Origin: Anianabacter salinae
Lineage (GTDB): Bacteria > Pseudomonadota > Alphaproteobacteria > Rhodobacterales > Rhodobacteraceae
Assembly: GCF_019061145.1 (NCBI RefSeq)
Contig: NZ_JAHQZS010000002.1
Span: forward strand, 744,001 to 808,000
Direction of reading: 5' to 3'
Length of the DNA stretch: 64,000 nt
Below are positions 33,900 to 43,977 of this stretch, one piece after another. The notes under the pieces were generated by a model that saw nothing but the letters and a program-made list of their open reading frames with translations, was not told where the DNA came from and did not search any database. Each line of letters opens with the position of its first letter. Positions within the stretch are counted from its first letter, which is position 1. A program made the position numbers and the translations under genes.

Positions 33900-35675
33900 T
33901 CAATGCAGGTTGGTGATCCAGCGGCACTGGTAGGGCGCCATCTCGATCATGTCGCCGCCGATCCGCTCGCCGGTCAGCACATCGACCCAGTCCTCGTCCG
34001 CGATCAGGTTGATGTCGCTCACCGCGACCTTCACCGTTTCGGCGCTCACGTTGTGGAGCGCAAAGATCGACTGGTCGCGGTCCAGCGATTGCCGCCAAAG
34101 CCCAAAGATCCGGCGGTCCAGACCCAGCGTGAAGTTCGTCGCGTTGGGATGGAACGCAGGCTGGCGGGCGCGCAGGCGGATGCGGCGGGACAATTCTCCC
34201 AGCACCCGCGACTGGTCGCTGGCCGGATCGTCCAGCCGCTCAGCAAGCGCCGGATAGTCCCATTTGTGCCGGTTGATCGCCCGGTTCATCCCGCGCCGCG
34301 CGACCGCTTCCTGATCGTTCGGCGTGGCCAGAAGCGCATGGATGTAGAAGGCCGGGATGCCCTCCATCGCCATCACGATGGTCTGGGTGCACAGGAACCG
34401 CTCCAGATGATGCGCATCCTCGCCCTGATAGGTGCGCGCGGTGGCGGCGAAATAGCTGGTGTTGACCTCATAGGGCGCCTCGCCCCCGCCGGGCAGCGCG
34501 CGCATCGACACCAGGCCCCCGCTTTCGCGCACCGTGTCGATCATGCGGGCGATCTCGTCCTGCGGCAGCAGGCCCTCAGCGGGGCGCATCCCGATGCCGT
34601 CATGCGAGGCGGTGAAGTTGAGATAGGCGCAGCCCATCGGCGCGGGCGGCATCGCGCGTTGCCAATCCAGCAGATACCGCGCCGTGCCCGCCATCACCGC
34701 ATGCAGGATCAGCGGCGGCAGCGGGAAGTTGTAGACGACATGCGCCTCGTTGCGATTGCCGAAATAGCTCAGGTTCTCGGCCTTGGGCACGTTCGTCTCG
34801 GTCAGCAGGATGACCGTCTCGGTCGCGTAATCCGCCAGCAGCCGCAAGAGTTGCACCACCGCATGGGTTTGCGGCAGGTGGATCGAGGGCGTGCCGATCA
34901 CCTTCCACAGGAAGGCCACCGCATCCAGCCGGATGATCCGCACGCCCATGTCGACATGCAGGCGGATGATGCGCAGGATCTCCAGCAGCACCTCGGGGTT
35001 GCGGAAGTCGAGATCGACCTGGTCGTGGCTGAAGGTGCACCAGACATGGCGCGTGCCGGTCGCCGTCTCGACCTCGCGCAGCAGCGGCGAGGTGCGCGGG
35101 CGCACCACCGCCGACAGGTCGTCCTCGGGCGAGGCTTCGACGAAGAAGCGGTCGAACGGCGCCTGCCCCTGCAGGTAGGCGTTGAACCACGGCCCCTGGC
35201 TGGAGACGTGGTTCAGCACGAGGTCAGACATCAGGTGAAACCGCTCGCCGATGCGGCGGATGTCGGCCCAGTCGCCCAAAGCGGAATCGACCCGCCGGTA
35301 ATCGGTGACGGCAAAGCCGTCGTCCGAGGTGAAGGGAAAGAACGGCAGGATATGCACGCCGTTGATAACGCCCTTGACCCGCGTGTTCAGGAAATGATGC
35401 AGCAGGTCCAGCGGCTTGTGGCTGCCATCGACGATGCTGTCGCCGTAGGTGATCAGCACCGCGTCACGCTCGGACCACAGCCTGTTGCCCGCAGTGCGCG
35501 GCCGCTTGCGGCGGTGGGTGCCTTCGGGCCAGAAGGCGTCGATCACCTGGCTGGCGAGGATCGAGGCGTCGAGATCGGGATAGATCCGCCCCAGAAGCGC
35601 GACAAGGCGGTGCGCCATGCCGTCCGGCCCCGAGCCGCCAGGCGCCCCTGATTTGTCTTTCACGGACTTGTCCAT
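33900..35675 (-). CDS. GH13_18 glycoside phosphorylase, probably glucosylglycerate phosphorylase
   Basis: The 591-residue protein is of the sucrose phosphorylase-like subfamily. NGVHILPFFPFTSDDGFAVT (105-124) is the family landmark. The catalytic pair is D251 (RIIRLDAVAFLWK) and E293 (LTETNVP), and SHDGIG (357-362) carries the transition-state Asp D359. Related enzymes include sucrose phosphorylase and the YcjM-type glucosylglycerate phosphorylase. The position beside gpgS and its phosphatase favours glucosylglycerate plus phosphate giving glucose-1-phosphate plus glycerate. It lacks a signal peptide. Sucrose phosphorylase is the main alternative. Confidence 0.85.
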   Translation of the reverse strand: MDKSVKDKSGAPGGSGPDGMAHRLVALLGRIYPDLDASILASQVIDAFWPEGTHRRKRPRTAGNRLWSERDAVLITYGDSIVDGSHKPLDLLHHFLNTRVKGVINGVHILPFFPFTSDDGFAVTDYRRVDSALGDWADIRRIGERFHLMSDLVLNHVSSQGPWFNAYLQGQAPFDRFFVEASPEDDLSAVVRPRTSPLLREVETATGTRHVWCTFSHDQVDLDFRNPEVLLEILRIIRLHVDMGVRIIRLDAVAFLWKVIGTPSIHLPQTHAVVQLLRLLADYATETVILLTETNVPKAENLSYFGNRNEAHVVYNFPLPPLILHAVMAGTARYLLDWQRAMPPAPMGCAYLNFTASHDGIGMRPAEGLLPQDEIARMIDTVRESGGLVSMRALPGGGEAPYEVNTSYFAATARTYQGEDAHHLERFLCTQTIVMAMEGIPAFYIHALLATPNDQEAVARRGMNRAINRHKWDYPALAERLDDPASDQSRVLGELSRRIRLRARQPAFHPNATNFTLGLDRRIFGLWRQSLDRDQSIFALHNVSAETVKVAVSDINLIADEDWVDVLTGERIGGDMIEMAPYQCRWITNLH

Positions 35676-35794
35676 GCCTCGACCCTAGGATCAGGCCGCA
35701 CGGATCGTCCAGCATAACGGGCAGGACCCGGCGGCAGAGGCCGTTGCGATCCGGCCCGGTGCCGAAACTTCAGGCAATGGGTGAACCGGCGCGG

Positions 35795-36820
35795 TCAGGC
35801 GCCGTTCGTGGACAAGCCCGCCAGAAGATCGTCCTTGCCCAGTTGGCCGATGAGCGCGCCGTTTTCCTCGACGCCCAATGGCAGCGTCGATCCGATCAGC
35901 CGGTCCATCCCGTCGCGGATCAGCATGTCGGCAGGCACCGTGCCGTCGGTCTTGCCCGCCACCGGCTTCATCAGGTCGCGCGCGCGCAGCACGCCCAGCG
36001 GGTTCATGTGCTGCACGAACTCGGCGACGTATTCGTTGCGCGGGTCGCGGAAAATCTCTTGCGGGGTGCCCGCCTGCACGATGCGCCCGCCTTCCATGAT
36101 GGCGATCTTGTTGCCCAGCTTGAACGCCTCGTCCAGATCGTGGCTGACGAAGATCAGCGTGCGCCGCAACTGCTGCTGCAATTCCAACAACTCGTCCTGC
36201 AGCTTGGTGCGGATCAGCGGGTCGAGCGCCGAGAACGGCTCGTCCATCAGAAGGATCGGCGCCTCGGTGACGAAGGCGCGGGCAAGGCCGACGCGCTGCT
36301 GCATGCCGCCCGACAATTCGCCGACGCGGCGTTCGGCCCAGTCGGACAGCCCGACAAGGTCAAGCTGCTTGTCGATCCGCTCATTCGCCTCGGTCTTGGG
36401 CGTCCCGGCCAGTTCGAGGCCAAGCCCCACATTCTCGCGCACCGTGCGCCAGGGCAGCAGGCCGAACTGCTGGAACACCATGGCGATGTTGTGCATCCGA
36501 AGCCGCCTCAGCGTCGCGGGATCGGCGCGGGTGACGTTCACCATGCCGTCGCCGTCATGGACGCTGACCGAGCCGCGCACCACCGGGTTCAGCGCGTTCA
36601 CCGCACGCAGAAGCGTCGACTTGCCAGAGCCGGACAGGCCCATCAGCACGAGGATTTCGCCCTCTTCCACGTCGATGCTGCAATCGTGCACGCCAAGGAT
36701 CTGGCCCGTGGCGGACTGGATTTCCCCGCGTTCCTGCCCCTTGTCCATCAGCGGCAGCGCCACTTGCGGACGCTCGCCAAAGACGATCGAGACATTCTCT
36801 ATCCTGACGGCGACGCTCAT
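35795..36820 (-). CDS. choV: Choline/glycine betaine ABC transporter ATP-binding protein
   Basis: The 341-residue ATPase has Walker A GLSGSGKST, signature LSGGMQQRVGLARAF and Walker B ILLMDEPFSALDPL. A C-terminal extension from about 280 is of the CBS-like type found in ProV/OpuAA/ChoV. The mRNA order choX-choW-choV, divergent from betICBA, points to high-affinity choline uptake for osmoprotection and catabolism. Its start overlaps choW by four bases. ProV for betaine is the alternative, but the bet neighbours favour choline. Confidence 0.88.
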   Translation of the reverse strand: MSVAVRIENVSIVFGERPQVALPLMDKGQERGEIQSATGQILGVHDCSIDVEEGEILVLMGLSGSGKSTLLRAVNALNPVVRGSVSVHDGDGMVNVTRADPATLRRLRMHNIAMVFQQFGLLPWRTVRENVGLGLELAGTPKTEANERIDKQLDLVGLSDWAERRVGELSGGMQQRVGLARAFVTEAPILLMDEPFSALDPLIRTKLQDELLELQQQLRRTLIFVSHDLDEAFKLGNKIAIMEGGRIVQAGTPQEIFRDPRNEYVAEFVQHMNPLGVLRARDLMKPVAGKTDGTVPADMLIRDGMDRLIGSTLPLGVEENGALIGQLGKDDLLAGLSTNGA

Positions 36821-37653
36821 TTCCGGGCTCCCACATTCAGGATGCGGTCAAGCATGATCGCGACCACCACGATGACGAAGCCCGATTCAAAGCCAAGCGC
36901 GGTGTTGACCGAGTTCAGCGCCCGGACCACCGGCACACCCAGCCCGTCCGCACCGACAAGCGCGGCGACGACGACCATCGACAGCGACAGCATGATCGTC
37001 TGGTTCAGGCCCGCCATGATCTGCGGAAACGCGTAGGGCAGTTCGACCTTGAGAAGCGTCTGGCGCGGCGTGGCGCCAAAGGCACGCGCGGCTTCCAGCA
37101 AAGGCTGCGGCGTCGAGGCGACGCCAAGATAGGTGAGCCGGATCGGCGCAGGCAGCACGAAGATCACCGTGGCCAGCAGCCCCGGAACCATGCCGATACC
37201 AAAGAACACGATGGCCGGGATCAGGTAGACGAAGGTGGGCAGCGTCTGCATCAGGTCGAGCACGGGGCGCAGGTAGGTGTACATCCGCGGCCGGTGCGCG
37301 GCGGCGATGCCGATGGGCACCCCGATCGCCATGCACACGACGCAGGCCGACAGCACCAGCGTCAGACTTTCCGTCGTCTCCTCCCAGTAGCCCTGGTTGA
37401 GGATGAACAGGAAGCCCAGCAGCACGAAGAGGCAGGTCTTCCAGTTGCGCTGAAGAAACCATGTGATGCCGATGAAGATGGCGATCACGACCAGCGGGCT
37501 CGGCGTCTGAAGCACCCACAGGATGCCGTCGATCATCGAGGACATCACCGTAGAGATGCCGTCGAGGATGAATTCGCCGTTGTCACGGACCCAGTCGAAG
37601 ATGGCCTTGGCCGTCTTGCCCACCGGGATCTTGTACTCCGTCAGCCACTCCAA
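36817..37653 (-). CDS. choW: Choline ABC transporter permease
   Basis: The 278-residue integral membrane protein has an N-terminal amphipathic part, then about six helices (for example TPSPLVVIAIFIGITWFLQR and SLTLVLSACVVCMAIGVPIG). The ABC-importer EAA loop (ARAFGATPRQTLLKVELPYA) is followed by MAGLNQTIMLSLSMVVVAAL, the ProW signature. It lies after choX behind a stable hairpin (37692-37724), a usual way to lower permease expression relative to the binding protein. It overlaps choV by four bases. Confidence 0.9.
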   Translation of the reverse strand: MEWLTEYKIPVGKTAKAIFDWVRDNGEFILDGISTVMSSMIDGILWVLQTPSPLVVIAIFIGITWFLQRNWKTCLFVLLGFLFILNQGYWEETTESLTLVLSACVVCMAIGVPIGIAAAHRPRMYTYLRPVLDLMQTLPTFVYLIPAIVFFGIGMVPGLLATVIFVLPAPIRLTYLGVASTPQPLLEAARAFGATPRQTLLKVELPYAFPQIMAGLNQTIMLSLSMVVVAALVGADGLGVPVVRALNSVNTALGFESGFVIVVVAIMLDRILNVGARK

Positions 37654-37691
37654 ACCGTGTATCCCCCGATGTCCCGTCGCCCGATATGGGT

Positions 37692-37724
37692 CCCGTCCCG
37701 CGCAGCCTTGCCGCGCGGGACGGG
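37692..37724 (-). promoter_or_regulatory. Perfect 12-bp mRNA hairpin between choX and choW
   Basis: CCCGTCCCGCGC (37692-37703) and GCGCGGGACGGG (37713-37724) are exact complements around a nine-base loop. It starts nine bases after the choX stop in the transcript. Such GC-rich hairpins after binding-protein genes protect the upstream mRNA and reduce read-through, so more binding protein than permease is made. Confidence 0.75.
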
Positions 37725-37732
37725 TTCGTCAA

Positions 37733-38656
37733 TCAAAGCCCGAGATGGCCTTTGACAGCAGCCATCGCGTCGCCGCCGTCAACGGTGGTCACGCCCTCGA
37801 GCCAGGTATCCAGAACACCGGCATTCGCCTTGAGCCAGGCTTCGGTCGCCTCGTCCGGGTCCATGCCTTCGTCAAGGATCTGCCCCATGATGAGGTTTTC
37901 CATCTCGAGCGTGAAATCCATGTTCGAGAACAGCGTGCCGAGGTTCGGGCATTCCCCCGAGAACCCTTCGCGGGTGACGGTGTGCACGACACCCTCGCCG
38001 CCAAAGAAATCCTCGCCGCCGGTCAGGTACTTGAGCGAGAAGTTGGCGTTCATCGGGTGCGGCTCCCAGCCGAGGAACACGACAGGCTCCTCGTCGCTGT
38101 AGGCGCGCTCGACCTGCGCCAGCATCCCTTGCTCGGAGCTTTCGACGACATCGAAGCCTTCAAGACCGTGGGTGTTCTCTTCGGTCAGGCTAATGAGATA
38201 GGCGTTGCCCTCGTTGCCCGGCTCGATGCCGTAGATCTTGCCGTCCAGCGCGTCGCGGAAGTTGGCGATGTCGGCGTAGGACTGCAGGCCCGCCTCGTAG
38301 ACGTAGGTCGGCACTGCGAGCGTGTATTTGGTGCCTTCGAGGTTCACGTTGATCTGCTCGATCTCGCCGCCTTCGAGGTAGGGCGTGATTGCGCCGGTCT
38401 GCGCGGGCATCCAGTTGCCGAGGAACACGTCGACATCGTCGCTTTCCAGCGAGGCGAAGGTGACGGGCACCGACAGGACCTTGACGTCGACGTCATAGCC
38501 CAGCCCTTCGAGGACATGCTTTGCGGTGCTGGTGGTGGTGGTGATGTCGGTCCAGCCGACATCGGACATCACGACAGTGTCACATTGCGCGGCGGCCGAT
38601 CCGGCGGCGAGCAGCGTCAGCGCCGAGACGGTGGAGGCGAGAGAAGTGAGTTTCAT
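37733..38656 (-). CDS. choX: Choline-binding periplasmic protein
   Basis: The 307-residue binding protein has a signal peptide (MKLTSLASTVSALTLLAAG, cut near AAA-QC at 23). The body has the OpuAC-type pattern: DVGWTDITTTTSTAKHVLEG near the N-terminus, FLGNWMPAQT, TYVYEAGLQSYADIANF and VVFLGWEPHPMNANF; the last two carry aromatic residues that would form the quaternary-ammonium cage. A GGGAG ribosome site precedes the ATG. It starts 113 bases from betI in the opposite direction, so both operons share the BetI-controlled region. Confidence 0.92.
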   Translation of the reverse strand: MKLTSLASTVSALTLLAAGSAAAQCDTVVMSDVGWTDITTTTSTAKHVLEGLGYDVDVKVLSVPVTFASLESDDVDVFLGNWMPAQTGAITPYLEGGEIEQINVNLEGTKYTLAVPTYVYEAGLQSYADIANFRDALDGKIYGIEPGNEGNAYLISLTEENTHGLEGFDVVESSEQGMLAQVERAYSDEEPVVFLGWEPHPMNANFSLKYLTGGEDFFGGEGVVHTVTREGFSGECPNLGTLFSNMDFTLEMENLIMGQILDEGMDPDEATEAWLKANAGVLDTWLEGVTTVDGGDAMAAVKGHLGL

Positions 38657-38691
38657 GAGCAGCTCCCTGTTGGGTGGTGGTGTTGGTTTTG

Positions 38692-38707
38692 TTGATTGAC
38701 TAATCAA
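38692..38707. promoter_or_regulatory. BetI-type operator between choX and betI
   Basis: TTGATTGACTAATCAA is a dyad with six-base perfect arms (TTGATT/AATCAA) around a GACT centre. It sits between the divergent choX and betI starts, 36 bases from choX and 63 from betI. BetI is a TetR-type repressor known to bind an AT-rich dyad in bet promoters and release it with choline, so it likely controls both directions. Confidence 0.7.
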
Positions 38708-38769
38708 ACAATCCATGACTATCCCGATATTGCAACCGCTTTTTGTGCTTTTCGGGGGAGTGCCGCCAA

Positions 38770-39342
38770 ATGAGCGTCGAGCCGCAGCGCCGTTCCCAGC
38801 TTGTCGAAGCCACGATCACCGAGATCGGGATGACCGGATCGCTCAATGTGACGGTCGGGCAGATCGCCAAGCGCGCCGGGGTCTCCGCCGCGCTGGCGTT
38901 CCACTACTTCGGCGACAAGGATCAGCTTTTCCTTGCGGCAATGCGCCATATCCTGACGATCTACGGGGCCGAAGTGCGCGGTGCGCTGGCCGCGGGCGCC
39001 AGCCCCCGCGACCGTCTGAACGGGCTGATCCGGGCCAGTTTCTCGCCCACGAATTTCCGCCGCGACGTGATTGCCGCCTGGCTGAATTTCTACGTTCTCG
39101 CGCGCCGTGCGGACGCTGCGAAACGGCTTCTGGCGATCTATCACAGCCGTCTTCAATCGAATCTCGTGCACGATTTGCGGCCCCTCGTTGGTGCGGATGC
39201 CGCCGATATCGCCCAGCGAATCGGTGGGCTGATCGACGGACTCTATCTGCGCAATGCCATCAATCCCGAGGTCATGACCGGCAAGAGCGCGGCGGCGCAT
39301 GTGCTGGCAGCCCTAGAACGCGAAATCGGTGAATGCAAATGA
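38770..39342 (+). CDS. betI: BetI, TetR-family choline-responsive repressor
   Basis: The 190-residue protein has an N-terminal HTH (TVGQIAKRAGVSAALAFHYF) and the conserved body PTNFRRDVIAAWLNFYVLAR and GGLIDGLYLRNAINP, which is diagnostic of BetI over other TetR proteins. The start at 38770 was chosen from the family N-terminus MSVEPQRRSQLVEATI. It represses the bet operon and is relieved by choline. It is the first gene of betICBA, with an ATGA overlap to betC. Confidence 0.93.
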   Translation: MSVEPQRRSQLVEATITEIGMTGSLNVTVGQIAKRAGVSAALAFHYFGDKDQLFLAAMRHILTIYGAEVRGALAAGASPRDRLNGLIRASFSPTNFRRDVIAAWLNFYVLARRADAAKRLLAIYHSRLQSNLVHDLRPLVGADAADIAQRIGGLIDGLYLRNAINPEVMTGKSAAAHVLAALEREIGECK

Positions 39343-40847
39343 CACGTCCGAATATCCTTGTCCTGATGGTCGACCAGTTGAACGGCACGCTGTTCCCGGA
39401 CGGACCTGCCGACTGGCTGCATGCCCCTAACCTCAAGAAGCTGGCCGAGCGGTCGGTGCGGTTCGAGAATTGCTATACCGCGTCGCCGCTGTGTGCGCCG
39501 GGGCGCGCCAGCTTCATGTCGGGCCAGTTGCCTTCCGTCACCGGCGTCTACGACAACGCCGCCGAGTTTCCGTCCGACCTGCCCACCTATGCGCACCATC
39601 TGCGGCGCGCAGGGTATCAGACCTGCCTGTCGGGCAAGATGCACTTCGTCGGCCCAGACCAGATGCACGGCTTCGAGGAACGCCTGACGACCGACATCTA
39701 CCCCGCCGATTTCGGCTGGACGCCCGATTACCGCAAGCCGGGCGAGCGGATCGACTGGTGGTATCACAACATGGGATCGGTCACCGGCGCGGGTGTCGCC
39801 GAGATCAGCAACCAGATGGAATACGACGACGAGGTCGCCTTCAACGCCTGCCAGAAGATCTATGACCTGGCGCGCGGCAAGGACGACAGGCCCTGGTGCC
39901 TGACGGCCAGCTTCACCCATCCGCATGATCCCTACGTCGCGCGGCGCAAGTACTGGGATCTCTACGAGGAGTGCGACCATCTTCTGCCAGAGATCGGCGC
40001 GATCCCCTACGACGATCAGGACCCCCATTCGAAACGCATCTTCGACGCCAACGACTGGCGCAGCTTCGACATCTCCGAAGACGACATCCGCCGCTCGCGC
40101 CGCGCCTATTTCGCCAACATCAGCTATCTCGACGACAAGATCGGCGATATCCTCGATACGCTGGAACGCACCCGGCAAGAGGCGATCATCCTGTTCGTGT
40201 CGGATCACGGCGACATGCTGGGCGAGCGCGGCCTGTGGTTCAAGATGACCTTCTACGAGGGCTCGGCCCGGGTGCCGATGATGATCGCTGCACCCAGCCT
40301 CACCCCCGGGCATGTCCGCACGCCGGTGTCCAACATCGACGTGTGCCCGACGCTGTGCGATCTGGCGGGCGTGTCGATGGACGAGGTGATGCCGTGGACG
40401 GCGGGCGAGTCGCTCGTGCCGCTAGGCCGGGGCGGAACGCGCACCGCGCCGGTGGCGATGGAATACGCCGCCGAGGCGTCGCAGGCGCCGCTCGTCGCGC
40501 TGCGGTCGGGGCGCTACAAGTACACCCGCTGCGCGCTCGATCCCGAGCAACTGTTCGATCTGGACGCTGATCCGCATGAGTTGGAAGATCTTGCGGGCGA
40601 TCCGGCCCATGCGGACGCGCTGGCCGAGTTGCGCGCCGAGGCGGATCGCCGCTGGGATCTATCCGCCTTCGACGCCGACGTCCGCAAGAGCCAGGCGCGG
40701 CGCTGGGTGGTCTACGAGGCGCTGCGCAACGGCGCCTACTATCCGTGGGACTACCAGCCCCTGCGCAATGCCAGCGAGCGGTTCATGCGAAACCACATGG
40801 ACCTCAACACCGTCGAGGACAGCCAGCGCTTTCCGCGCGGCGAGTGA
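39339..40847 (+). CDS. betC: Choline-sulfatase
   Basis: The 502-residue cytoplasmic sulfatase has the formylglycine motif CAPGR with C52 as the modified residue, the metal-binding [12 protein letters not shown] opening and the second sulfatase signature [20 protein letters not shown]. It hydrolyses choline-O-sulfate to choline and sulfate, feeding BetA and also freeing sulfate. The start ATG at 39339 overlaps the betI stop; an ATG at 39333 is possible but adds two residues. A maturase (formylglycine-generating enzyme) is not in the window. Confidence 0.95.
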   Translation: MTRPNILVLMVDQLNGTLFPDGPADWLHAPNLKKLAERSVRFENCYTASPLCAPGRASFMSGQLPSVTGVYDNAAEFPSDLPTYAHHLRRAGYQTCLSGKMHFVGPDQMHGFEERLTTDIYPADFGWTPDYRKPGERIDWWYHNMGSVTGAGVAEISNQMEYDDEVAFNACQKIYDLARGKDDRPWCLTASFTHPHDPYVARRKYWDLYEECDHLLPEIGAIPYDDQDPHSKRIFDANDWRSFDISEDDIRRSRRAYFANISYLDDKIGDILDTLERTRQEAIILFVSDHGDMLGERGLWFKMTFYEGSARVPMMIAAPSLTPGHVRTPVSNIDVCPTLCDLAGVSMDEVMPWTAGESLVPLGRGGTRTAPVAMEYAAEASQAPLVALRSGRYKYTRCALDPEQLFDLDADPHELEDLAGDPAHADALAELRAEADRRWDLSAFDADVRKSQARRWVVYEALRNGAYYPWDYQPLRNASERFMRNHMDLNTVEDSQRFPRGE

Positions 40848-40861
40848 CCGGAGACACACCC

Positions 40862-42319
40862 ATGGCCTATGCCCCCCAGCCCACAGCAAGCCACTACATC
40901 GGCGGCGTCTATGTCGAGGACACCGGCGGCGACGCGATCCCGGTGATCTTTGCCGCTACTGGCGAGACGATTGCGACCGTCCATGCCGGCACGCCCGCCA
41001 TCGTCGAGCGTGCGCTGGCCGCCGCCACTGACGCGCAGGCAGAGTGGGCCGCGATGACGGGCCGGATGCGCGGCCGCATCCTGACCCGCGCAGCGCAGAT
41101 CATCCGCGAGCGCAACCGAGAGCTGTCCGAGCTTGAGACGCTCGACACCGGCAAGCCGTTGCAGGAAACGCTGGTGGCCGATGCCACGTCGGGCGCGGAT
41201 GCGCTGGAATACTTCGGCGGGCTGGCGGCGACACTGACCGGCGAGCATATCCAGCTTGGCGAGGATTGGGTCTATACGCGGCGCGAGGCGCTTGGCGTCT
41301 GCGTCGGCATCGGCGCATGGAACTACCCCACCCAGATCGCCTGCTGGAAGGCCGCCCCCGCGCTGGCCTGCGGCAACACCATGGTGTTCAAGCCATCCGA
41401 AACAACGCCGCTTTGCGCGCTGAAGATCGCGGAAATCCTGACCGAGGCGGGCGCACCGCCGGGCGTGTTCAACGTGGTGCAGGGCATGGGCGCGGTCGGC
41501 GCGCAGCTTGTCACCGACCCGCGCGTCGCCAAGGTGTCGCTGACCGGCTCGGTCCCCACCGGCAAGCGCGTCTATGCCGCCGCCGCCGCCGAGATGAAGC
41601 ACGTCACGATGGAGCTAGGCGGCAAATCCCCGATGCTGGTGTTCGAGGATGCCGATATCGAGAACGCCGTCGGCGGCGCGATCCTGGGGAACTTCTATTC
41701 CTCGGGTCAGGTCTGTTCCAACGGCACGCGGGTGTTCGTGCACCGCGCGATCAAAGAGGCGTTCCTCGACCGCCTTGCCGCCCGCCTGTCGGACGCCGTG
41801 ATCGGCGATCCGCGCGACGAGGCGGTGAACTTTGGCCCGATGGTGTCTGAACGGCAGATGCAGACCGTGCTGGGCTATATTGAGAAAGGCCTCGCCGAAG
41901 GCGCGCGCCTTGTCACCGGCGGCACGCGGCTAGACCGCGACGGCTGGTTCGTCACGCCCACAGTCTTTGCCGATGTCACCGACGACATGACCATCGCCCG
42001 CGAGGAGATTTTCGGCCCGGTGATGGCCGTTCTCGATTTCGACGACGAGGCCGAGGCGATCGCCCGCGCCAACGACACGCCCTATGGCCTGTCGGCTGGC
42101 GTGTTCACCCGTGATCTGGCGCGCGCGCACCGGGTGATCGCGCAGCTTCGGGCAGGGACATGCTTTATCAACTCCTACAACGATGCGCCCGTCGAGGCGC
42201 CGTTCGGCGGCGTCAAGATGTCCGGCGTCGGGCGCGAGAACTCGCGCGCAGCGCTGGAACACTACAGCCAGGTGAAATCCGTCTATGTCCGCATGGGCGA
42301 CCTCGAGGCGCCGTTCTGA
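40862..42319 (+). CDS. betB: Betaine aldehyde dehydrogenase
   Basis: The 485-residue NAD-dependent aldehyde dehydrogenase oxidises betaine aldehyde to glycine betaine. Catalytic Glu is in [14 protein letters not shown] and Cys in [13 protein letters not shown], both BetB-specific in form. It starts 14 bases after betC with GGAG upstream, and its stop overlaps betA as TGATG. No targeting signal; cytoplasmic. Confidence 0.95.
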   Translation: MAYAPQPTASHYIGGVYVEDTGGDAIPVIFAATGETIATVHAGTPAIVERALAAATDAQAEWAAMTGRMRGRILTRAAQIIRERNRELSELETLDTGKPLQETLVADATSGADALEYFGGLAATLTGEHIQLGEDWVYTRREALGVCVGIGAWNYPTQIACWKAAPALACGNTMVFKPSETTPLCALKIAEILTEAGAPPGVFNVVQGMGAVGAQLVTDPRVAKVSLTGSVPTGKRVYAAAAAEMKHVTMELGGKSPMLVFEDADIENAVGGAILGNFYSSGQVCSNGTRVFVHRAIKEAFLDRLAARLSDAVIGDPRDEAVNFGPMVSERQMQTVLGYIEKGLAEGARLVTGGTRLDRDGWFVTPTVFADVTDDMTIAREEIFGPVMAVLDFDDEAEAIARANDTPYGLSAGVFTRDLARAHRVIAQLRAGTCFINSYNDAPVEAPFGGVKMSGVGRENSRAALEHYSQVKSVYVRMGDLEAPF

Positions 42320-43977
42320 TGCAGGCCGACTATGTCATCGTCGGCGCGGGCAGCGCCGGATGCGCCATGGCGTACCGGCTGGCCGAGGCAGGGCGCAGCG
42401 TTCTGGTGATCGAACATGGCGGCACCGATGCGGGGCCGTTCATCCAGATGCCGGGCGCGCTGTCCTACCCGATGAACATGAAGCGCTACGACTGGGGCTA
42501 CCGCACCGAACCCGAGCCACATCTGGGCGGGCGCGTTCTGGCGACGCCGCGCGGCAAGGTGATCGGCGGGTCATCCTCGATCAACGGGATGATCTACGTG
42601 CGCGGGCACGCGCGCGATTTCGATGCCTGGCGCGACGGCGGCGCGGCGGGCTGGGGCTATGCCGACGTTCTGCCCTACTTCAAGCGGCAGGAGACCTGGC
42701 ACGACGGCGGGCACGGCGGCGATCCGTCCTGGCGCGGCACGGACGGCCCGCTGCACATCACGCGCGGCAAGCGCGACAATCCCCTGACCCGCGCCTTTGT
42801 CGAGGCAGGGCGGCAGGCGGGTTATCCGGTGACGGGCGACTACAACGGCCACCAGCAAGAAGGCTTCGGCCCCTTCGACATGACCGTCTGGCAGGGGCGC
42901 CGCTGGTCTGCCGCCAGCGCCTATCTCAAGCCCGCGCTGAAACGCCCGAACTGCACCCTGATAACCGCCCTCGCACGCCGCGTGGTGATCGAGGACGGGC
43001 GCGCTGTCGGTGTCGAGGTGTCACGCGGCGGCAGGACCGAGGTAATCCGCGCCGAGGTCGAGGTGATCCTTGCCGCCTCGTCGATCAACTCGCCCAAGCT
43101 ATTGATGTTGTCGGGCATCGGCCCCGCCGCGCACCTGGCCGAGCATGGCATCGACGTTGTCGCCGACCGCGCGGGCGTCGGGCAGAACCTGCAGGACCAT
43201 CTGGAGCTTTACGTTCAGGCCGCCGCGTCGAGGCCGGTCAGCCTGTTCCGCTACTGGAACCTTGTCGGCAAGGCCTATGTCGGCGCGCGCTGGCTGCTCA
43301 ATCGCACCGGTCCCGGCGCGTCGAACCAGTTCGAGAGCGCCGCCTTCATCCGGTCCGAGGCGGGCGTCGAATACCCCGACATCCAGTATCATTTCCTGCC
43401 CATCGCGGTGCGCTACGATGGCAAGGTCGCCGCAGAAGGGCACGGATTTCAGGCCCATGTCGGCCCGATGCGCTCTCCCTCGCGGGGGGCGGTCACACTG
43501 CGCTCTGCCGATCCCGCCGACGCGCCGCGCATCAGGTTCAACTACATGGCGCACGAACAGGACTGGCAGGATTTCCGCCGCTGCATCCGCCTGACGCGCG
43601 AAATCTTTCGGCAAGATGCATTCAAGGACTATTACAAGCACGAGATCCAGCCGGGCGCCGCCGCGCAGTCCGATGACGAGCTGGACGATTTCATCCGCGA
43701 GCATGTCGAATCCGCCTATCACCCCTGCGGCACCGCGAAGATCGGGCGCCGCGATGACCCGATGGCTGTCGTCGATCCCGAATGCCGGGTGATCGGCGTG
43801 GATCGCCTGCGGCTTGCCGACAGCTCGATCTTTCCGGTCATCACCAACGGCAACCTCAACGCGCCCTCGATCATGGCGGGCGAGAAGGCCGCCGACCACA
43901 TCCTTGGCCGCCCGCCCCTGCCGCCCGAGAATGCCGAGCCCTGGGTGCATCCCGATTGGCAGGGCTCGCAGCGCTAG
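42319..43977 (+). CDS. betA: Choline dehydrogenase
   Basis: The 552-residue GMC oxidoreductase has the FAD motif [13 protein letters not shown] (8-20), [20 protein letters not shown] and the catalytic C-terminal pair HPCGTAKIG and [17 protein letters not shown]. It oxidises choline to betaine aldehyde, passing electrons to the membrane chain. It is the last bet gene. Its stop overlaps by four bases the stop of the convergent permease gene. Confidence 0.95.
   Translation: MQADYVIVGAGSAGCAMAYRLAEAGRSVLVIEHGGTDAGPFIQMPGALSYPMNMKRYDWGYRTEPEPHLGGRVLATPRGKVIGGSSSINGMIYVRGHARDFDAWRDGGAAGWGYADVLPYFKRQETWHDGGHGGDPSWRGTDGPLHITRGKRDNPLTRAFVEAGRQAGYPVTGDYNGHQQEGFGPFDMTVWQGRRWSAASAYLKPALKRPNCTLITALARRVVIEDGRAVGVEVSRGGRTEVIRAEVEVILAASSINSPKLLMLSGIGPAAHLAEHGIDVVADRAGVGQNLQDHLELYVQAAASRPVSLFRYWNLVGKAYVGARWLLNRTGPGASNQFESAAFIRSEAGVEYPDIQYHFLPIAVRYDGKVAAEGHGFQAHVGPMRSPSRGAVTLRSADPADAPRIRFNYMAHEQDWQDFRRCIRLTREIFRQDAFKDYYKHEIQPGAAAQSDDELDDFIREHVESAYHPCGTAKIGRRDDPMAVVDPECRVIGVDRLRLADSSIFPVITNGNLNAPSIMAGEKAADHILGRPPLPPENAEPWVHPDWQGSQR

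Noticed and set aside
33903-35651. Open frame of 582 codons on the plus strand
   Set aside because: It is antisense to the GH13_18 phosphorylase with intact catalytic residues.
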